From Rhizobiales bacterium PAR1 (GTDB lineage Bacteria; Pseudomonadota; Alphaproteobacteria; Rhizobiales; Beijerinckiaceae), in the NCBI GenBank assembly GCA_002256205.1, contig NKIW01000007.1, positions 1 through 64,000 on the forward strand: a stretch of DNA of 64,000 nt, in the 5' to 3' direction. The position numbers were made by a program, and so were the translations under genes. How positions within the stretch are numbered: position 1 is the stretch's first letter; the number at the start of each line of letters is the position of its first letter. Under the pieces are notes generated by a model. The model worked only from the letters and a program-made list of their open reading frames with translations. It made no database searches and had not been told where the DNA came from. Shown here one piece after another: positions 17,212-28,240 of this stretch.

Positions 17212-18633
17212 GTGGCCAAACGCTCCACCTCCTTCATCTGTCAGGCCTGCGGCGCGGTCTACCAGCGCTGGCAAGGCCGTTGCGAAGCCTGCGGCGAGTG
17301 GAACTCCATCGCCGAGGAAGCGACGGGCGAAGCCAACGCGGCGCCTGTTGCGGGTGGTGCGCGCCTCAAGAAAGGCCGTGTGATCCAGCTTGAAGGGCTC
17401 GCCGGCACGCCGATGGATGCGCCGCGCCAGCCTTCGGGTATTGCAGAGCTCGACCGTGTGACCGGTGGTGGATTCGTCAAGGGCTCGGTGATCCTGCTCG
17501 GCGGCGAGCCGGGCATCGGCAAATCGACGCTGCTGATTCAGGCTGCGGCGGCGATTGCCCGCGCCGGCTCGCGCTGTGTCTATATCTCCGGTGAGGAAAG
17601 TGCGGGTCAGGTGCGCTTGCGCGCCCAACGTCTCGGCCTTGGCGATGCGCCTGTGGAACTCGCTGCGGAAACCCATGTCGAGGATATTCTCGCAACGCTG
17701 GCGACAGGCTCGCCGCCGCGCCTTGTGATCATCGATTCGATCCAGACCATGTGGACCGATGCGGTGGAAGCCGCGCCTGGTACGGTGACGCAGGTGCGCG
17801 CCTCGGCGCAAGGGCTGATCCGGTTTGCCAAGGCGAGTGGCGCGGCGATCATCCTCGTCGGGCATGTCACCAAGGACGGCCAGATCGCAGGGCCGCGCGT
17901 TGTCGAGCATATGGTCGACGCAGTTATGAGCTTCGAAGGCGATGCGGCCCACCACTTCCGCATCCTGCGAGCAGTGAAGAACCGCTTCGGCGCGACGGAC
18001 GAAATCGGCGTGTTCGAAATGGGCGGTGCGGGCCTTGTCGAGGTGCCGAACCCCTCCGCGCTGTTTCTTGGTGCGCGGGATGCGAGCGTTTCCGGCACGG
18101 CGGTGTTCGCCGGCATGGAGGGCACGCGTCCGCTGCTCGTTGAAATTCAGGCGCTGGTGACGCCGACCGCGCTCGGAACGCCGCGCCGCGCCGTCGTGGG
18201 GTGGGATCAGAGCCGCCTTGCGATGGTGCTGGCGGTGCTGGAAGCGCGCGGCGGTGTGCGCCTCGGCCAGCACGATGTCTACATGAATGTCGCGGGCGGC
18301 TTTCGCATTCTCGAACCGGCGGCGGATCTGGCGGTCGCGGCGGCGCTGGTGTCGTCGCTCGCGGATATCCCGATCTCGCCGCATGCCGTGGTTTTTGGCG
18401 AAATCAGCCTCTCCGGGCTGATCCGGCCGGTGCCCCAGGCTGCGCCGCGCCTCAAGGAAGCGGCGAAGCTCGGATTCTCCGAGGCGCTGCTGCCGGATGG
18501 TTCGGCGGAGGCGGCGCGGCAGGCGGGGCTCAAGACACGCCCAGCCCTTCGCATTGCAGATCTTGTCGCGGAAATTGCTGGTGGACCACCCAGAAAGCCA
18601 TCGTCCGCGCGGGTTTCGCACGAGCGCGAATGA
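17212..18633 (+). CDS. radA: DNA repair protein RadA (branch-migration helicase)
   Basis: RadA (Sms) processes recombination intermediates with RecA. An N-terminal four-Cys zinc finger (Cys10, 13, 24, 27: CQACG and CEACG), a RecA-like motor with Walker A GEPGIGKS (about 98-105), the diagnostic KNRFGATDEIGVFEM, and a Lon-like C-terminal domain are all present in order. The 473-residue length fits. GTG 17212 with AGAGGC ahead gives MAKRSTSFICQ, the usual N-terminus; the in-frame GTG at 17167 adds residues with no family similarity. Confidence 0.95.
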   Translation: MAKRSTSFICQACGAVYQRWQGRCEACGEWNSIAEEATGEANAAPVAGGARLKKGRVIQLEGLAGTPMDAPRQPSGIAELDRVTGGGFVKGSVILLGGEPGIGKSTLLIQAAAAIARAGSRCVYISGEESAGQVRLRAQRLGLGDAPVELAAETHVEDILATLATGSPPRLVIIDSIQTMWTDAVEAAPGTVTQVRASAQGLIRFAKASGAAIILVGHVTKDGQIAGPRVVEHMVDAVMSFEGDAAHHFRILRAVKNRFGATDEIGVFEMGGAGLVEVPNPSALFLGARDASVSGTAVFAGMEGTRPLLVEIQALVTPTALGTPRRAVVGWDQSRLAMVLAVLEARGGVRLGQHDVYMNVAGGFRILEPAADLAVAAALVSSLADIPISPHAVVFGEISLSGLIRPVPQAAPRLKEAAKLGFSEALLPDGSAEAARQAGLKTRPALRIADLVAEIAGGPPRKPSSARVSHERE

Positions 18634-18836
18634 ACCGGTATGTGTCCTTCCGCACAGACCCCGAGGAAAACGAACAAGATTTCGCTTTTAATTCCGCGTT
18701 GAAGGGTGACGCGGGCGCGCGAAGGCTTTATATCCCGGCTTTGAAAGCCCGCTTGCCGATATCCGCTTGCCGAAACCCCTTTGCCATGAGATGCGCGATG
18801 CGTCGCTGATGCGCCATCGCCGCGAATGAGGACTGC

Positions 18837-19400
18837 ATGCCCGTTACTATTCTCGATCTTGTCGTCATTGGCATTGTGCTGATTTCCGGCCTTCTGGCCA
18901 TGGTGCGCGGTTTCACGCGCGAGGTGCTCGCCATCGGCTCCTGGGCTGTCGCGGCGATTGCGGCTTACCTCTTCTATAAGCCGGTGGTGCCCTATGTGAT
19001 CCAGTACGCGGTCAAGCAGCCACCGGCGCTGGTGAACGGCCTTGCGATGGGGGGCGTGTTTCTCGTCACACTGTTCATTGCCTATATTATCACCTCGAAG
19101 CTCTCGGATTTCATCCTCGACAGCCGCGTTGGCGCGCTGGATCGTACACTCGGCTTCCTGTTCGGCGCGGCGCGCGGCTTCCTGCTCGCGGTTGTCGGCT
19201 TCGGCTTCTTCTCGTGGCTCGTGACTGAAAAGCAGCAGCCGACCTGGGTGGCGGATGCGAAGTTCCGGCCGATCCTCACGTCGAGCTTTGACAAGCTCAA
19301 GGGCATGCTGCCCGAAAATCTCGACGAATCCTTCGGTGTCGTGAAGCAGTTGGGCGATGAGCTCAAGGGCGGCGCCACCACGCCGCCTAAAGCGCCCTGA
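18837..19400 (+). CDS. cvpA: CvpA family inner-membrane protein
   Basis: CvpA-like proteins are four-helix inner-membrane proteins named for a role in colicin V production and commonly found next to purF. The 187-residue sequence starts with ILDLVVIGIVLISGLLAMVRG and FTREVLAIGSW, the family opening, has further helices at about 62-83 and 100-123, and ends in a polar tail. It is 54 bp before purF on the same strand, the usual cvpA-purF unit. The 203-bp gap after radA probably contains its promoter, not identified. Confidence 0.9.
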   Translation: MPVTILDLVVIGIVLISGLLAMVRGFTREVLAIGSWAVAAIAAYLFYKPVVPYVIQYAVKQPPALVNGLAMGGVFLVTLFIAYIITSKLSDFILDSRVGALDRTLGFLFGAARGFLLAVVGFGFFSWLVTEKQQPTWVADAKFRPILTSSFDKLKGMLPENLDESFGVVKQLGDELKGGATTPPKAP

Positions 19401-19454
19401 TCGACACCACGCCCTGAACGATACGGCCTTCCCACAGCCAAGAGGTCTTCGACC

Positions 19455-20945
19455 ATGATGGATAACGGAACCGTTGCCGAGCATACCGCTCGCCAAAACG
19501 ATGATGGACGCGACGAGGACCATCTGCGCGAGGAGTGCGGGGTTTTCGGTATTTTCGGCCATCCCGATGCGGCGGCGATCACCGCACTCGGTCTTCATGC
19601 GCTCCAGCATCGCGGACAGGAAGCGGCAGGCATAGTGACCTTTGACGGCGCGCGCTTCCATTCCGAGCGTCGCCTCGGTCTGGTGGGCGATAACTTCTCC
19701 AAACGCAGCGTGATCGAGCAATTGCCCGGTATGGTCGCCATCGGCCATACGCGCTATTCGACCACCGGCGAGACCATCCTGCGCAATGTGCAGCCGCTGT
19801 TCGCGGAACTGGCGGGCGGCGGTTTTGCCGTCTGTCACAACGGCAACCTGACCAACGGCCTGACGATCCGCCGCCAGTTGATCGCCGAAGGCGCGATCTA
19901 TCAGGCGACCTCGGATACCGAGGTGATCCTGCATCTGGTGGCACGCTCAAAGCGCAACCGCTTCATTGACCGTTTCATTGATGCCCTCAGCCAGATTGAA
20001 GGCGGTTACGCCTTCGTCGGCATGACCAACAAGAAGCTCGTTGGCGCGCGCGATGGCCTCGGCATTCGTCCGCTGGTGCTCGGCAAGCTCGATGGCCACC
20101 CGATTCTCGCGTCGGAAACCTGCGCGCTCGATATCATCGGTGCGAAGTTCGAACGCGAGGTCGAACCCGGCGAAGTCATCGTGGTGCATGAAACCGGCGA
20201 AATCGAGAGCCTGAAGCCCTTCCCGATCCGCAAGGCGCGGCCCTGCATTTTCGAATACGTCTATTTTGCGCGGCCGGATTCGATCGCGGGCGGGCGCAAT
20301 GTCTATGAGGTTCGCAAGAATATCGGCGGCATTCTCGCGCTGGAAGCACCTGTGACAGCTGATGTCGTAGTGCCGGTTCCGGATTCGGGCGTTCCGGCGG
20401 CGATTGGTTTCGCGCAGGCCGCGAACCTGCCGTATGAACTCGGGATTATCCGCAATCACTATGTCGGGCGAACCTTCATCCAGCCGACGCAGTCGATCCG
20501 CGAGCTTGGCGTGCGCATGAAGCATTCCGCCACCCGCGCGGTGGTTGATGGCAAGCGCATCGTGCTCGTCGACGATTCCATCGTGCGCGGCACAACCTCG
20601 CGCAAGATCGTTGCGATGATGCGCGAAGCCGGCGCACGCGAGGTGCATTTCCGCATCGCCTGCCCGCCGATCAAATACCCGGATTACTACGGTATCGACA
20701 TGCCGGAGCAGGATAAACTCCTCGCGGCAAACAAGACGCTTGAGGAAATGCGGGCCTACCTCGGGGTCGAGAGCCTCGCGTTCATCTCGATCGACGGGCT
20801 GTACCGCGCGCTTGGTGAGCCGGGCCGCAACAACGCTGCGCCGCAATTCACAGACCATTATTTCACCGGCGACTACCCGACGCCGATTGCCGATCTCGTT
20901 GGCGAAAGCGCCAAGCAGCTTTCGTTGCTGGCCGAGGCGAGCTGA
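19455..20945 (+). CDS. purF: Amidophosphoribosyltransferase
   Basis: PurF makes phosphoribosylamine from PRPP and glutamine, the first step of purine synthesis. The N-terminal nucleophile-type glutaminase domain begins at Cys28 (EECGVFGIFG) after a propeptide that should be removed; HALQHRGQEAAGI and TRYSTTG follow. The phosphoribosyltransferase domain has the PRPP motif VLVDDSIVRGTTS. The 496-residue length is normal. Cys residues typical of an Fe-S-containing PurF are visible in the C-terminal half (for example in RIACPPIK). Confidence 0.96.
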   Translation: MMDNGTVAEHTARQNDDGRDEDHLREECGVFGIFGHPDAAAITALGLHALQHRGQEAAGIVTFDGARFHSERRLGLVGDNFSKRSVIEQLPGMVAIGHTRYSTTGETILRNVQPLFAELAGGGFAVCHNGNLTNGLTIRRQLIAEGAIYQATSDTEVILHLVARSKRNRFIDRFIDALSQIEGGYAFVGMTNKKLVGARDGLGIRPLVLGKLDGHPILASETCALDIIGAKFEREVEPGEVIVVHETGEIESLKPFPIRKARPCIFEYVYFARPDSIAGGRNVYEVRKNIGGILALEAPVTADVVVPVPDSGVPAAIGFAQAANLPYELGIIRNHYVGRTFIQPTQSIRELGVRMKHSATRAVVDGKRIVLVDDSIVRGTTSRKIVAMMREAGAREVHFRIACPPIKYPDYYGIDMPEQDKLLAANKTLEEMRAYLGVESLAFISIDGLYRALGEPGRNNAAPQFTDHYFTGDYPTPIADLVGESAKQLSLLAEAS

Positions 20946-21014
20946 CCTCAACCGCATGGCAAGCGAAGGGCATATCGGTTCGCTTGGCGCCGTTCGGATA
21001 AAGGATTGATGAGC

Positions 21015-21761
21015 ATGACCGAACAGGTTCTCAAGGGGCGCATCGCGCTCGTCACCGGTGCCTCGCGCGGAATTGGTCGCGAAACCGCCAAGGCTTTCGC
21101 GAAGGCTGGCGCGCATGTGATTGCACTCGCGCGCACGGTTGGCGGACTTGAGGAACTGGACGACGAGATCAAAGCGCTTGGTGGCACCGCGACGCTGGTT
21201 CCGCTCGACCTTACCGATTACGACGCGCTCGACCGCCTCGGCTTTTCGATCCACGAGCGCTGGGGCAAGCTGGATATTCTTGTCGGCAACGGCGCGATCC
21301 TCGGCACTATCGGTCCGCTCAACCATTGCGACCCGAAAGTTTTCGAACGCGTGATGGCCGTGAATGTGACCGCCAATTACCGGCTGATCCGCTCCATGGA
21401 CCCGCTGCTGCGCGCTTCTGACGCAGGCCGTGCGATTTTCCTTTCCTCCGGCGCCGGCTCGAATGCCTACGCCTACTGGGGCCCCTATGGTGCATCCAAG
21501 GCTGCGCTCGATCTGATGTGCCGCGACTGGGCGGAGGAAATCCGCAACATCACGAATATCAAGGTGATGTTGGTCAATCCGGGCGGTACGCGCACGAAAA
21601 TGCGCGCTGAGGCTGCGCCGGGCGAAGACCCGATGTCGATCCCCGCGCCGGACGAAATCACACCGCACTTGATCGAAATGGCCTCTCCGGCCTGGCAGGA
21701 GACCGGCAAGATGTTCGATTTCCGCAAAAAGGCCGTGCTAAACTTCCGCGTGCCCGCCTGA
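21015..21761 (+). CDS. Short-chain dehydrogenase/reductase of unknown substrate
   Basis: This Rossmann-fold oxidoreductase has the cofactor motif TGASRGIG, a variant NNAG motif (GNGAILG), the catalytic Ser in FLSSGAGS and Tyr/Lys in YGASKAALD. ALARTVGGLEELDDEI after the second strand suggests NADP preference. AAGGA at 21001-21005 fits ATG 21015 (nine bases), though ATG 21009 is possible. It follows purF by 69 bp in the same direction, a neighbour pair seen in Rhizobiales; the substrate is not inferable. Confidence 0.85.
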   Translation: MTEQVLKGRIALVTGASRGIGRETAKAFAKAGAHVIALARTVGGLEELDDEIKALGGTATLVPLDLTDYDALDRLGFSIHERWGKLDILVGNGAILGTIGPLNHCDPKVFERVMAVNVTANYRLIRSMDPLLRASDAGRAIFLSSGAGSNAYAYWGPYGASKAALDLMCRDWAEEIRNITNIKVMLVNPGGTRTKMRAEAAPGEDPMSIPAPDEITPHLIEMASPAWQETGKMFDFRKKAVLNFRVPA

Positions 21762-21886
21762 GCTTTGCGCAAGCGCATCAAATAGCTTGCGTTTTCCGGT
21801 CTGCCCCTCGCGTTTTCCCTCTCGCCAACAGGAATTTCATGTCCTAGCTTCAGGGATCGAAAACTTGCGTCTAGGGGGCGGCTGGA

Positions 21887-22246
21887 ATGAAACGGTTTTT
21901 ATTGGGTGCGTTGATGGCGCTGATCTTTGGTCAGGCAGCTTTTGCTGACACCATGACATGGCGCATCCGCGCTTTTGACAAGCATGCGGTTGATGTCTCG
22001 TTCTACTCGCAGAGCCGCAAGGCGGTCTGGCCGGGTAATGGTCAGGTTTGGACCATCAAGGACTACAAAGTCCATGAGCTGAAGCTAAACTGTATTGCCG
22101 GTGAGAAGATCTGCTACGGCGCCTGGGTGCGCGGTTCTTCCAGGGAATACTGGGGCGTCGGCAGCGGCGGCACGCAGCGCTGCAAGAGCTGCTGCTACAC
22201 CTGTGCGCAGGGTTTTGCGACCCCTATCCAGAACCTGAACGAATAG
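21887..22246 (+). CDS. Small secreted Cys-rich protein of unknown function
   Basis: This 119-residue protein has a clear Sec signal peptide (MKRFLLGALMALIFG, cleavage after AFA near residue 20). The mature part is a beta-rich domain with TMTWRIRAFDKHAVDVSFYS, and six cysteines: two in LNCIAGEKIC and four in RCKSCCYTC, suggesting disulfides in the periplasm. I know no function; similar small secreted proteins occur in Rhizobiales. It is alone on the strand, ended by a strong terminator shared with der. Confidence 0.75.
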   Translation: MKRFLLGALMALIFGQAAFADTMTWRIRAFDKHAVDVSFYSQSRKAVWPGNGQVWTIKDYKVHELKLNCIAGEKICYGAWVRGSSREYWGVGSGGTQRCKSCCYTCAQGFATPIQNLNE

Positions 22247-22268
22247 CTGCGGGTATCTGGCACAGCAG

Positions 22269-22293
22269 AAAGGGCGCTTAGGCGCCCTTTTTT
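22269..22293. terminator. Bidirectional terminator between the secreted protein gene and der
   Basis: AAAGGGCGC (22269-22277) pairs perfectly with GCGCCCTTT (22282-22290) over a TTAG loop and runs into more Ts. The nine-base-pair stem begins with A and ends with T tracts, so it can work on both strands; the flanking genes converge here. Confidence 0.9.
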
Positions 22294-23695
22294 ATTTCTT
22301 GTCGTACGGATTCTCACTCGTCCGCGTGATCAGCCGGATCGGCACGCCCGGCAGGTCGAAGACTTCACGGATCGAGTTGACGAGGTAGCGCTTGTAGCTT
22401 TCCGGCAGGCTGTCGAGCTGGTTGCCAAACAGCGAGAACTGCGGCGGGCGCGCCTTCACCTGTGTCATGTACCGGAGCTTGATCCGACGACCGGAAACGG
22501 CGGGCGGCGGATGGTTCTGGAGCACACCCGAAAGCCAACGGTTGATTTTCGAGGTCGAGATGCGACGATTCCAGACCGAATGGGTCTGCATGATCGCTTC
22601 CATCAGCCTGTCGATGCCCTGCCCGGAAAGGCCGGAGAGCGGGACAATCGGACAGCCCCGGATTTGCGGCAGCAGGCGCGTCGCCTCTTCCTTCAGGAGC
22701 GAGAGCGTCGCGCCGCGATGCTCGATCAGATCCCATTTGTTGAGGCCGATCACGACTGCCCGCCCCTCGCGTTCGCAAAGGTCGATGATCGTGAGATCCT
22801 GTTTTTCGAATGGGATCGTCGCGTCAAGCAAGATAACCACGACCTCGGCGAACTTCACCGCGCGGATCGCATCCGCGGCCGCGAGTTTTTCGACCTTGTC
22901 CTCAATACGGGCACGCTTCCGGAGACCTGCGGTATCGAAAACCTTGATGTTGCGGCCTCGCCATTCCCAATCAAGGCCGATAGAATCGCGCGTGATGCCG
23001 GCTTCCGGCCCGGTGAGCAGGCGTTCTTCTCCGAGCATGGCGTTGATCAGTGTTGATTTTCCGGCATTCGGACGCCCGACAATCGCGACGCGCACCGGCT
23101 TGGAGGTATCGTCCTCAGTGCCGTCCTCGCCCTCTTCGAGTGGCGGCATCCCGGCTTCGGCGCGCGCCTCGGCGACGACTTCTGCCTGAACCTCGGCGGC
23201 GTGATCGACCATCGGCTGGAGGGCGTCATAAAGTTCGCCCATGCCGTCGCCGTGCTCGGCAGAAATCGCGACCGGCTCGCCAAAGCCAAGCTCGTAAGCG
23301 TCGATAATACCGGCAGAGGCGGCTTTGCCTTCGGCCTTGTTGGCGCCGATGATCACAGGCGTATCCGACCTGCGGACGATTTCCGCAAAGAAGCGATCAT
23401 CCGGGGTCACGCCCGCGCGGGCGTCGATCATGAACAGCACGCAATCGGCATCCGCGATCGCGGCCTCGGTCTGCTCGCGCATGCGGGCTGTGAGCGAGCC
23501 GATGGCGGCTTCTTCAAGGCCAGCAGTATCGATGACCTTGAAATTCAGGTCTGCGAGTTTGGCGTCGCCCTCGCGGCGATCCCGTGTGACGCCGGGCTGG
23601 TCATCGACCAGCGCGAGTTTTTTCCCCACCAGCCTGTTGAACAGGGTCGACTTGCCGACGTTGGGGCGGCCGACCAGAGCCAGCGTGAAAGACAT
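22292..23695 (-). CDS. der: Ribosome-associated GTPase Der (EngA)
   Basis: Der is a double GTPase needed for maturation of the large ribosomal subunit. Two G domains follow each other: the first starts [15 protein letters not shown] with DTAGLEE, the second [15 protein letters not shown] with DTAGLRKR and the NKWD specificity motif; the C-terminal KH-like domain carries IKLRYMTQ and PPQFSLF. The linker between the G domains is acidic. The 467-residue length is normal. It lies 12 bp after a TPR-like membrane protein gene on the same strand. Confidence 0.96.
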   Translation of the reverse strand: MSFTLALVGRPNVGKSTLFNRLVGKKLALVDDQPGVTRDRREGDAKLADLNFKVIDTAGLEEAAIGSLTARMREQTEAAIADADCVLFMIDARAGVTPDDRFFAEIVRRSDTPVIIGANKAEGKAASAGIIDAYELGFGEPVAISAEHGDGMGELYDALQPMVDHAAEVQAEVVAEARAEAGMPPLEEGEDGTEDDTSKPVRVAIVGRPNAGKSTLINAMLGEERLLTGPEAGITRDSIGLDWEWRGRNIKVFDTAGLRKRARIEDKVEKLAAADAIRAVKFAEVVVILLDATIPFEKQDLTIIDLCEREGRAVVIGLNKWDLIEHRGATLSLLKEEATRLLPQIRGCPIVPLSGLSGQGIDRLMEAIMQTHSVWNRRISTSKINRWLSGVLQNHPPPAVSGRRIKLRYMTQVKARPPQFSLFGNQLDSLPESYKRYLVNSIREVFDLPGVPIRLITRTSENPYDKK

Positions 23696-23707
23696 TTTGA
23701 TATCCGA

Positions 23708-24379
23708 TCAGGGTTTTGCGATCGCGCCGGAACGCACCACCGCAAGCAGGAGTTCCGCGCGCTGGCGCAGGCCCGACGGGCTTTCGGAATCGAGGATGAT
23801 CGACTGCAAGGCATCAAGCGCCTTGTCGGCCTTGCCGGCGCGATAGGCTGCGAGCGCAATGCCCTCGCGCGCGGAGTGGCGATAGATGCTCTCGGGGCTG
23901 ACCAGCGGCATCAGGCGCTTCTCGACATCGTCGTAGGCGCCAGTATCGACCAGAAGGAAGCCGGCGCGTAACTTCGCGACATCGCGCCAATCGGCCGGGA
24001 TGCTTGCGTCCGCCGCTAGCGTATCGAAGGCCGAAACGGCATTCGCGCGGCCTGCGTCATCCTTGGCGGATTTCGCGAGTTCCGTCGCGAGGCGGAAACG
24101 CGCCAGCGCCGGGTAGGTACCGGTTTTCTTCTCGGCGAGCGCGGTCAGCGCGGCGAGCGCATCCGTTTTACCGGCAGAGGCTTCCGCGACAGCCGATTCG
24201 AAGCTCGCGCCCATCGCCGCGCGCTCCTTGAATTGATAGTCGTCATAAAAGCGCCAGCCCGCGACCGCGAGGACGATGACCATCGCACCGCTGACGAGCT
24301 TCGAGCCGTGCTTGTTCCAGAATTCGGTCGCTTTATCGCGGCGGATTTCTTCATCCACCTCGTTGAAAATATCGGACAT
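23708..24379 (-). CDS. Tetratricopeptide-like membrane protein (YfgM/DUF2133 type)
   Basis: The 223-residue protein has a cytoplasmic N-terminus (MSDIFNEVDEEIRRDKATEF), one membrane helix (about 27-44, LVSGAMVIVLAVAGWRF) and a periplasmic helical domain of TPR-like repeats rich in Ala. This matches the YfgM-like family of SecYEG-associated periplasmic chaperone subunits, and yfgM-like genes precede der in many proteobacteria. The intervening bamB of gammaproteobacteria is absent here. Role by similarity only. Confidence 0.8.
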   Translation of the reverse strand: MSDIFNEVDEEIRRDKATEFWNKHGSKLVSGAMVIVLAVAGWRFYDDYQFKERAAMGASFESAVAEASAGKTDALAALTALAEKKTGTYPALARFRLATELAKSAKDDAGRANAVSAFDTLAADASIPADWRDVAKLRAGFLLVDTGAYDDVEKRLMPLVSPESIYRHSAREGIALAAYRAGKADKALDALQSIILDSESPSGLRQRAELLLAVVRSGAIAKP

Positions 24380-24415
24380 CTCGGCCTCTTTGGAGAACTA
24401 TCTTGCCGTTTAGCC

Positions 24416-25012
24416 TCAAACGCCGATAATCGCTACCCCTATCAGCAGTTTATGGAGCCAAACCACCATCAGGGCTGTCGCGACCGAACCGACAAGGATG
24501 GCAATGGCGTCATTTCTCGAAGAACCGGCGATGATTTGCGCGCCCGGAACGCCCTCAACCGTGCCGGCACGCTTCAGGGCGATGCGGGCATAGACCGCCC
24601 AGCCCAGGAACGACCCAAACAGTAGAATCGAGCCGAGATCGCCGTTGGCAAGAAGATGGGTGAAGGCCCAGATTTTCACAGCCAGCAGCATTGGATGCTT
24701 GGCTTTCGTGCGGATTTTACCGGGAAGATAGGCCGCCGCGAGCAGTATGAAGCTCACCCACATCAGCGGAATCACGAGATGCGGCATCCAGCGCGGGGTA
24801 TCCCAGACCGGGATCATGCCGGCGGCACGATAGCTGCCGAAGCCATACACAATGAGAGCCAGTCCGGCGATGGCCACTACGGAATAGATCGCGCGGTAGG
24901 TCGCCGCCCCCAGCCTGGCGATCAGACTGGCGCGCACGCCCTGCATACGCGTGACGATATGGCAGCCGATGAACACGACGAGGCCGAGAACGAGAGGAAT
25001 GAGTTTCGACAT
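24416..25012 (-). CDS. NnrU family membrane protein
   Basis: This 198-residue inner-membrane protein has about six helices and the NnrU hallmarks: VFIGCHIV near the start, the middle block WMPHLVIPLMWVSFILLAA, and KHPMLLAVKIWAFTHLLANGD with conserved His and Asn. The family is linked to denitrification and resembles isoprenylcysteine methyltransferases in fold, but no denitrification genes are nearby, so the role here is open. ATG 25012 is preceded by AAAGGCAGAAC. Confidence 0.85.
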   Translation of the reverse strand: MSKLIPLVLGLVVFIGCHIVTRMQGVRASLIARLGAATYRAIYSVVAIAGLALIVYGFGSYRAAGMIPVWDTPRWMPHLVIPLMWVSFILLAAAYLPGKIRTKAKHPMLLAVKIWAFTHLLANGDLGSILLFGSFLGWAVYARIALKRAGTVEGVPGAQIIAGSSRNDAIAILVGSVATALMVVWLHKLLIGVAIIGV

Positions 25013-25063
25013 GTTCTGCCTTTTTGCTGCTTTGTTGGCGCGTGCTTTGCCAAGGTTGGCGCT

Positions 25064-26293
25064 ATGATGCCCGCTATGACACCTCGTCGCCCCGTTTTGA
25101 AGCGCTTATCCCGTCTTGCGGCTCTCGTTGCTGTATTTTGGTCCTTCGCGGGACAAATCAAGGCGGCAGAGACAGCCTTTGTCGCGACGCCTGTAGGCAC
25201 GCCGATCGTGGTGTTTGATCCCAAACGCGATGCCTGCGATGGGCATGATGTCGCCGATGCGCCGCTGCGCGCATGGCGTGGCGAGGATGGGCAGGTGCAT
25301 GCCTTCGCGCTCCATTACGAGAATCGCCGGCTTTCGGGGAAATCGTTGCTGGCAATGAAGATCGAATGTCCGGTGGTTTATCGAGGGACTGGCGATGGTG
25401 ATCCCGCGCGCTACGACGACCGTGTCTGGATCGGTGCAACATGGACCGCCGACGGCAAGACGATCCATGCGCTTGGCCACCACGAGTTTCAGGCCAACGA
25501 GCACAAGGGCCGCTGCTCCTTTCCCGAGTATATGAAATGCTGGTGGAACAGCGTGATTGCGCTGAAATCGCTCAGCGGTGGGGCACGTTTCACCAAGGAA
25601 CTCCGCCCTGTCGTGGCCGTGACGCCATTTCGATCAGAGATCGGGCAAGGGCGGCATCGCGGCTTCTTCAATCCCTCGAACATCCTCAAGCACGAGGATG
25701 GGTATTATATCCTGATGAGCACCACCGGCTGGGATGCTTCGCCGGGCCGCGAACAGCAGGCGGGCGGCGTCTGTCTCTTCCGCGCGAGTGACCTCGCGGA
25801 GGCCGACTGGCGCGCCTATGACGGCAAGGGCTTCAACGCCCGCTACAGCGATCCTTACGCACGGATCACGCCGCTCGGGCGTGCTTGCAAGGTCATCGCT
25901 CCTTTCCCCGCGCCAGTGGGGAGCTTCGTGAAGCACCGGCCCAGCGGCTCATACCTCGCCATGTTTCAGGCGGCTGCCGGTACGCCGGATGGATTTGGCG
26001 GTAGTTTTTCGAAATCCGGTTTCTACCTCAGCGCCTCGCGCGATCTGCTGACATGGTCGCGCCCGACGCTGACGCTGGAAACGAAATCGCTCTACGATTC
26101 GCCCTGCGGTGCAGATGTGCTGCGCTCCTATCCCGTGCTGATCGACAACGACTCACCGAGCCGCAATTTCGAGGATGTCGGCGATAGCGCGCTCATTTTT
26201 TACTCAGAAATGCGCGTTGAGGGCTGCTCACACACGGGAGATCGTAAGCTCGTGGCACGAAAGGTGCGGATTTCCACCTATATCCGCGAATGA
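25064..26293 (+). CDS. Secreted protein of unknown function, possible beta-propeller
   Basis: The 409-residue product starts with a basic run and a signal peptide (hydrophobic about residues 15-30, cleavage near IKAAE). The mature part is rich in Trp/Tyr/Gly strands such as FNPSNILKHEDGYYILMSTTGW and SGSYLAMFQAAAG, which recall the five-bladed propeller of glycosidase-like proteins (GH43/GH68-like), but I could not place the catalytic acids. Eight or more Cys suggest disulfides. It is divergent from nnrU and separated from guaB by 231 bp, so appears monocistronic. Function not assigned. Confidence 0.7.
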   Translation: MMPAMTPRRPVLKRLSRLAALVAVFWSFAGQIKAAETAFVATPVGTPIVVFDPKRDACDGHDVADAPLRAWRGEDGQVHAFALHYENRRLSGKSLLAMKIECPVVYRGTGDGDPARYDDRVWIGATWTADGKTIHALGHHEFQANEHKGRCSFPEYMKCWWNSVIALKSLSGGARFTKELRPVVAVTPFRSEIGQGRHRGFFNPSNILKHEDGYYILMSTTGWDASPGREQQAGGVCLFRASDLAEADWRAYDGKGFNARYSDPYARITPLGRACKVIAPFPAPVGSFVKHRPSGSYLAMFQAAAGTPDGFGGSFSKSGFYLSASRDLLTWSRPTLTLETKSLYDSPCGADVLRSYPVLIDNDSPSRNFEDVGDSALIFYSEMRVEGCSHTGDRKLVARKVRISTYIRE

Positions 26294-26419
26294 TGCCCTT
26301 CCCTTTCCGCGCGAAAGCGTGGTAAGCGCCCTCGTCAACGGAATTTCCTTTCGCGTCAAACCCCCGTCATCGTTTCGGCCTTCAAAGGGCCACGAACGAG
26401 GGGTTTCACGCATCCCTGA

Positions 26420-28021
<1,602 letters not shown>

Positions 28022-28042
28022 GGCCATCCCTCACGACAATAA

Positions 28043-28068
28043 AAAAGGCCCGCTTTCGCGGGCCTTTT
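28043..28068. terminator. Terminator between guaB and a converging lipoprotein gene
   Basis: AAAAGGCCCGC and GCGGGCCTTTT form an 11-base-pair stem with a TTTC loop. The A- and T-tracts make it bidirectional, matching the converging genes on each side. Confidence 0.9.
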
Positions 28069-28090
28069 CAGTTTGGATCGGATAAAACGC

Positions 28091-28240
28091 TTAGCAGCGG
28101 TTGCCGCACTCAAGCTGGGTCTTCGCATCGAGCTTGCGGCCCGGCGCCGGCGGGGCGTCGGTCTGGGCCGGGGCGGTCGAGCAGGCAGCAAGGGCAGCGA
28201 CGAGAGCGGCAGCAAGGACGCCGCGAACGATTTTGGACAT
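28091..28240 (-). CDS. Small lipoprotein, 49 residues
   Basis: The peptide MSKIVRGVLAAALVAALAAC is a classic lipoprotein signal with lipobox LAAC and lipidated Cys20. The mature part is only about 30 residues: a Pro/Ala-rich segment and LDAKTQLECGNRC with two more Cys. CAGGAG stands seven bases before the ATG, supporting a real gene despite its size. Entericidin-like small lipoproteins are the nearest type I can name; no function is implied. Confidence 0.7.
   Translation of the reverse strand: MSKIVRGVLAAALVAALAACSTAPAQTDAPPAPGRKLDAKTQLECGNRC

Noticed and set aside
17065-18621. Minus-strand open frame of more than 500 codons upstream of the small CxxC gene
   Set aside because: It is antisense to radA, rich in Arg/His, with no family motif; only the last 78 codons look like a gene.
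18279-21668. Long minus-strand open frames opposite radA, cvpA and purF
   Set aside because: They are antisense frames of high-GC genes with clear plus-strand families; composition is Arg/His/Asp-rich and motif-free.
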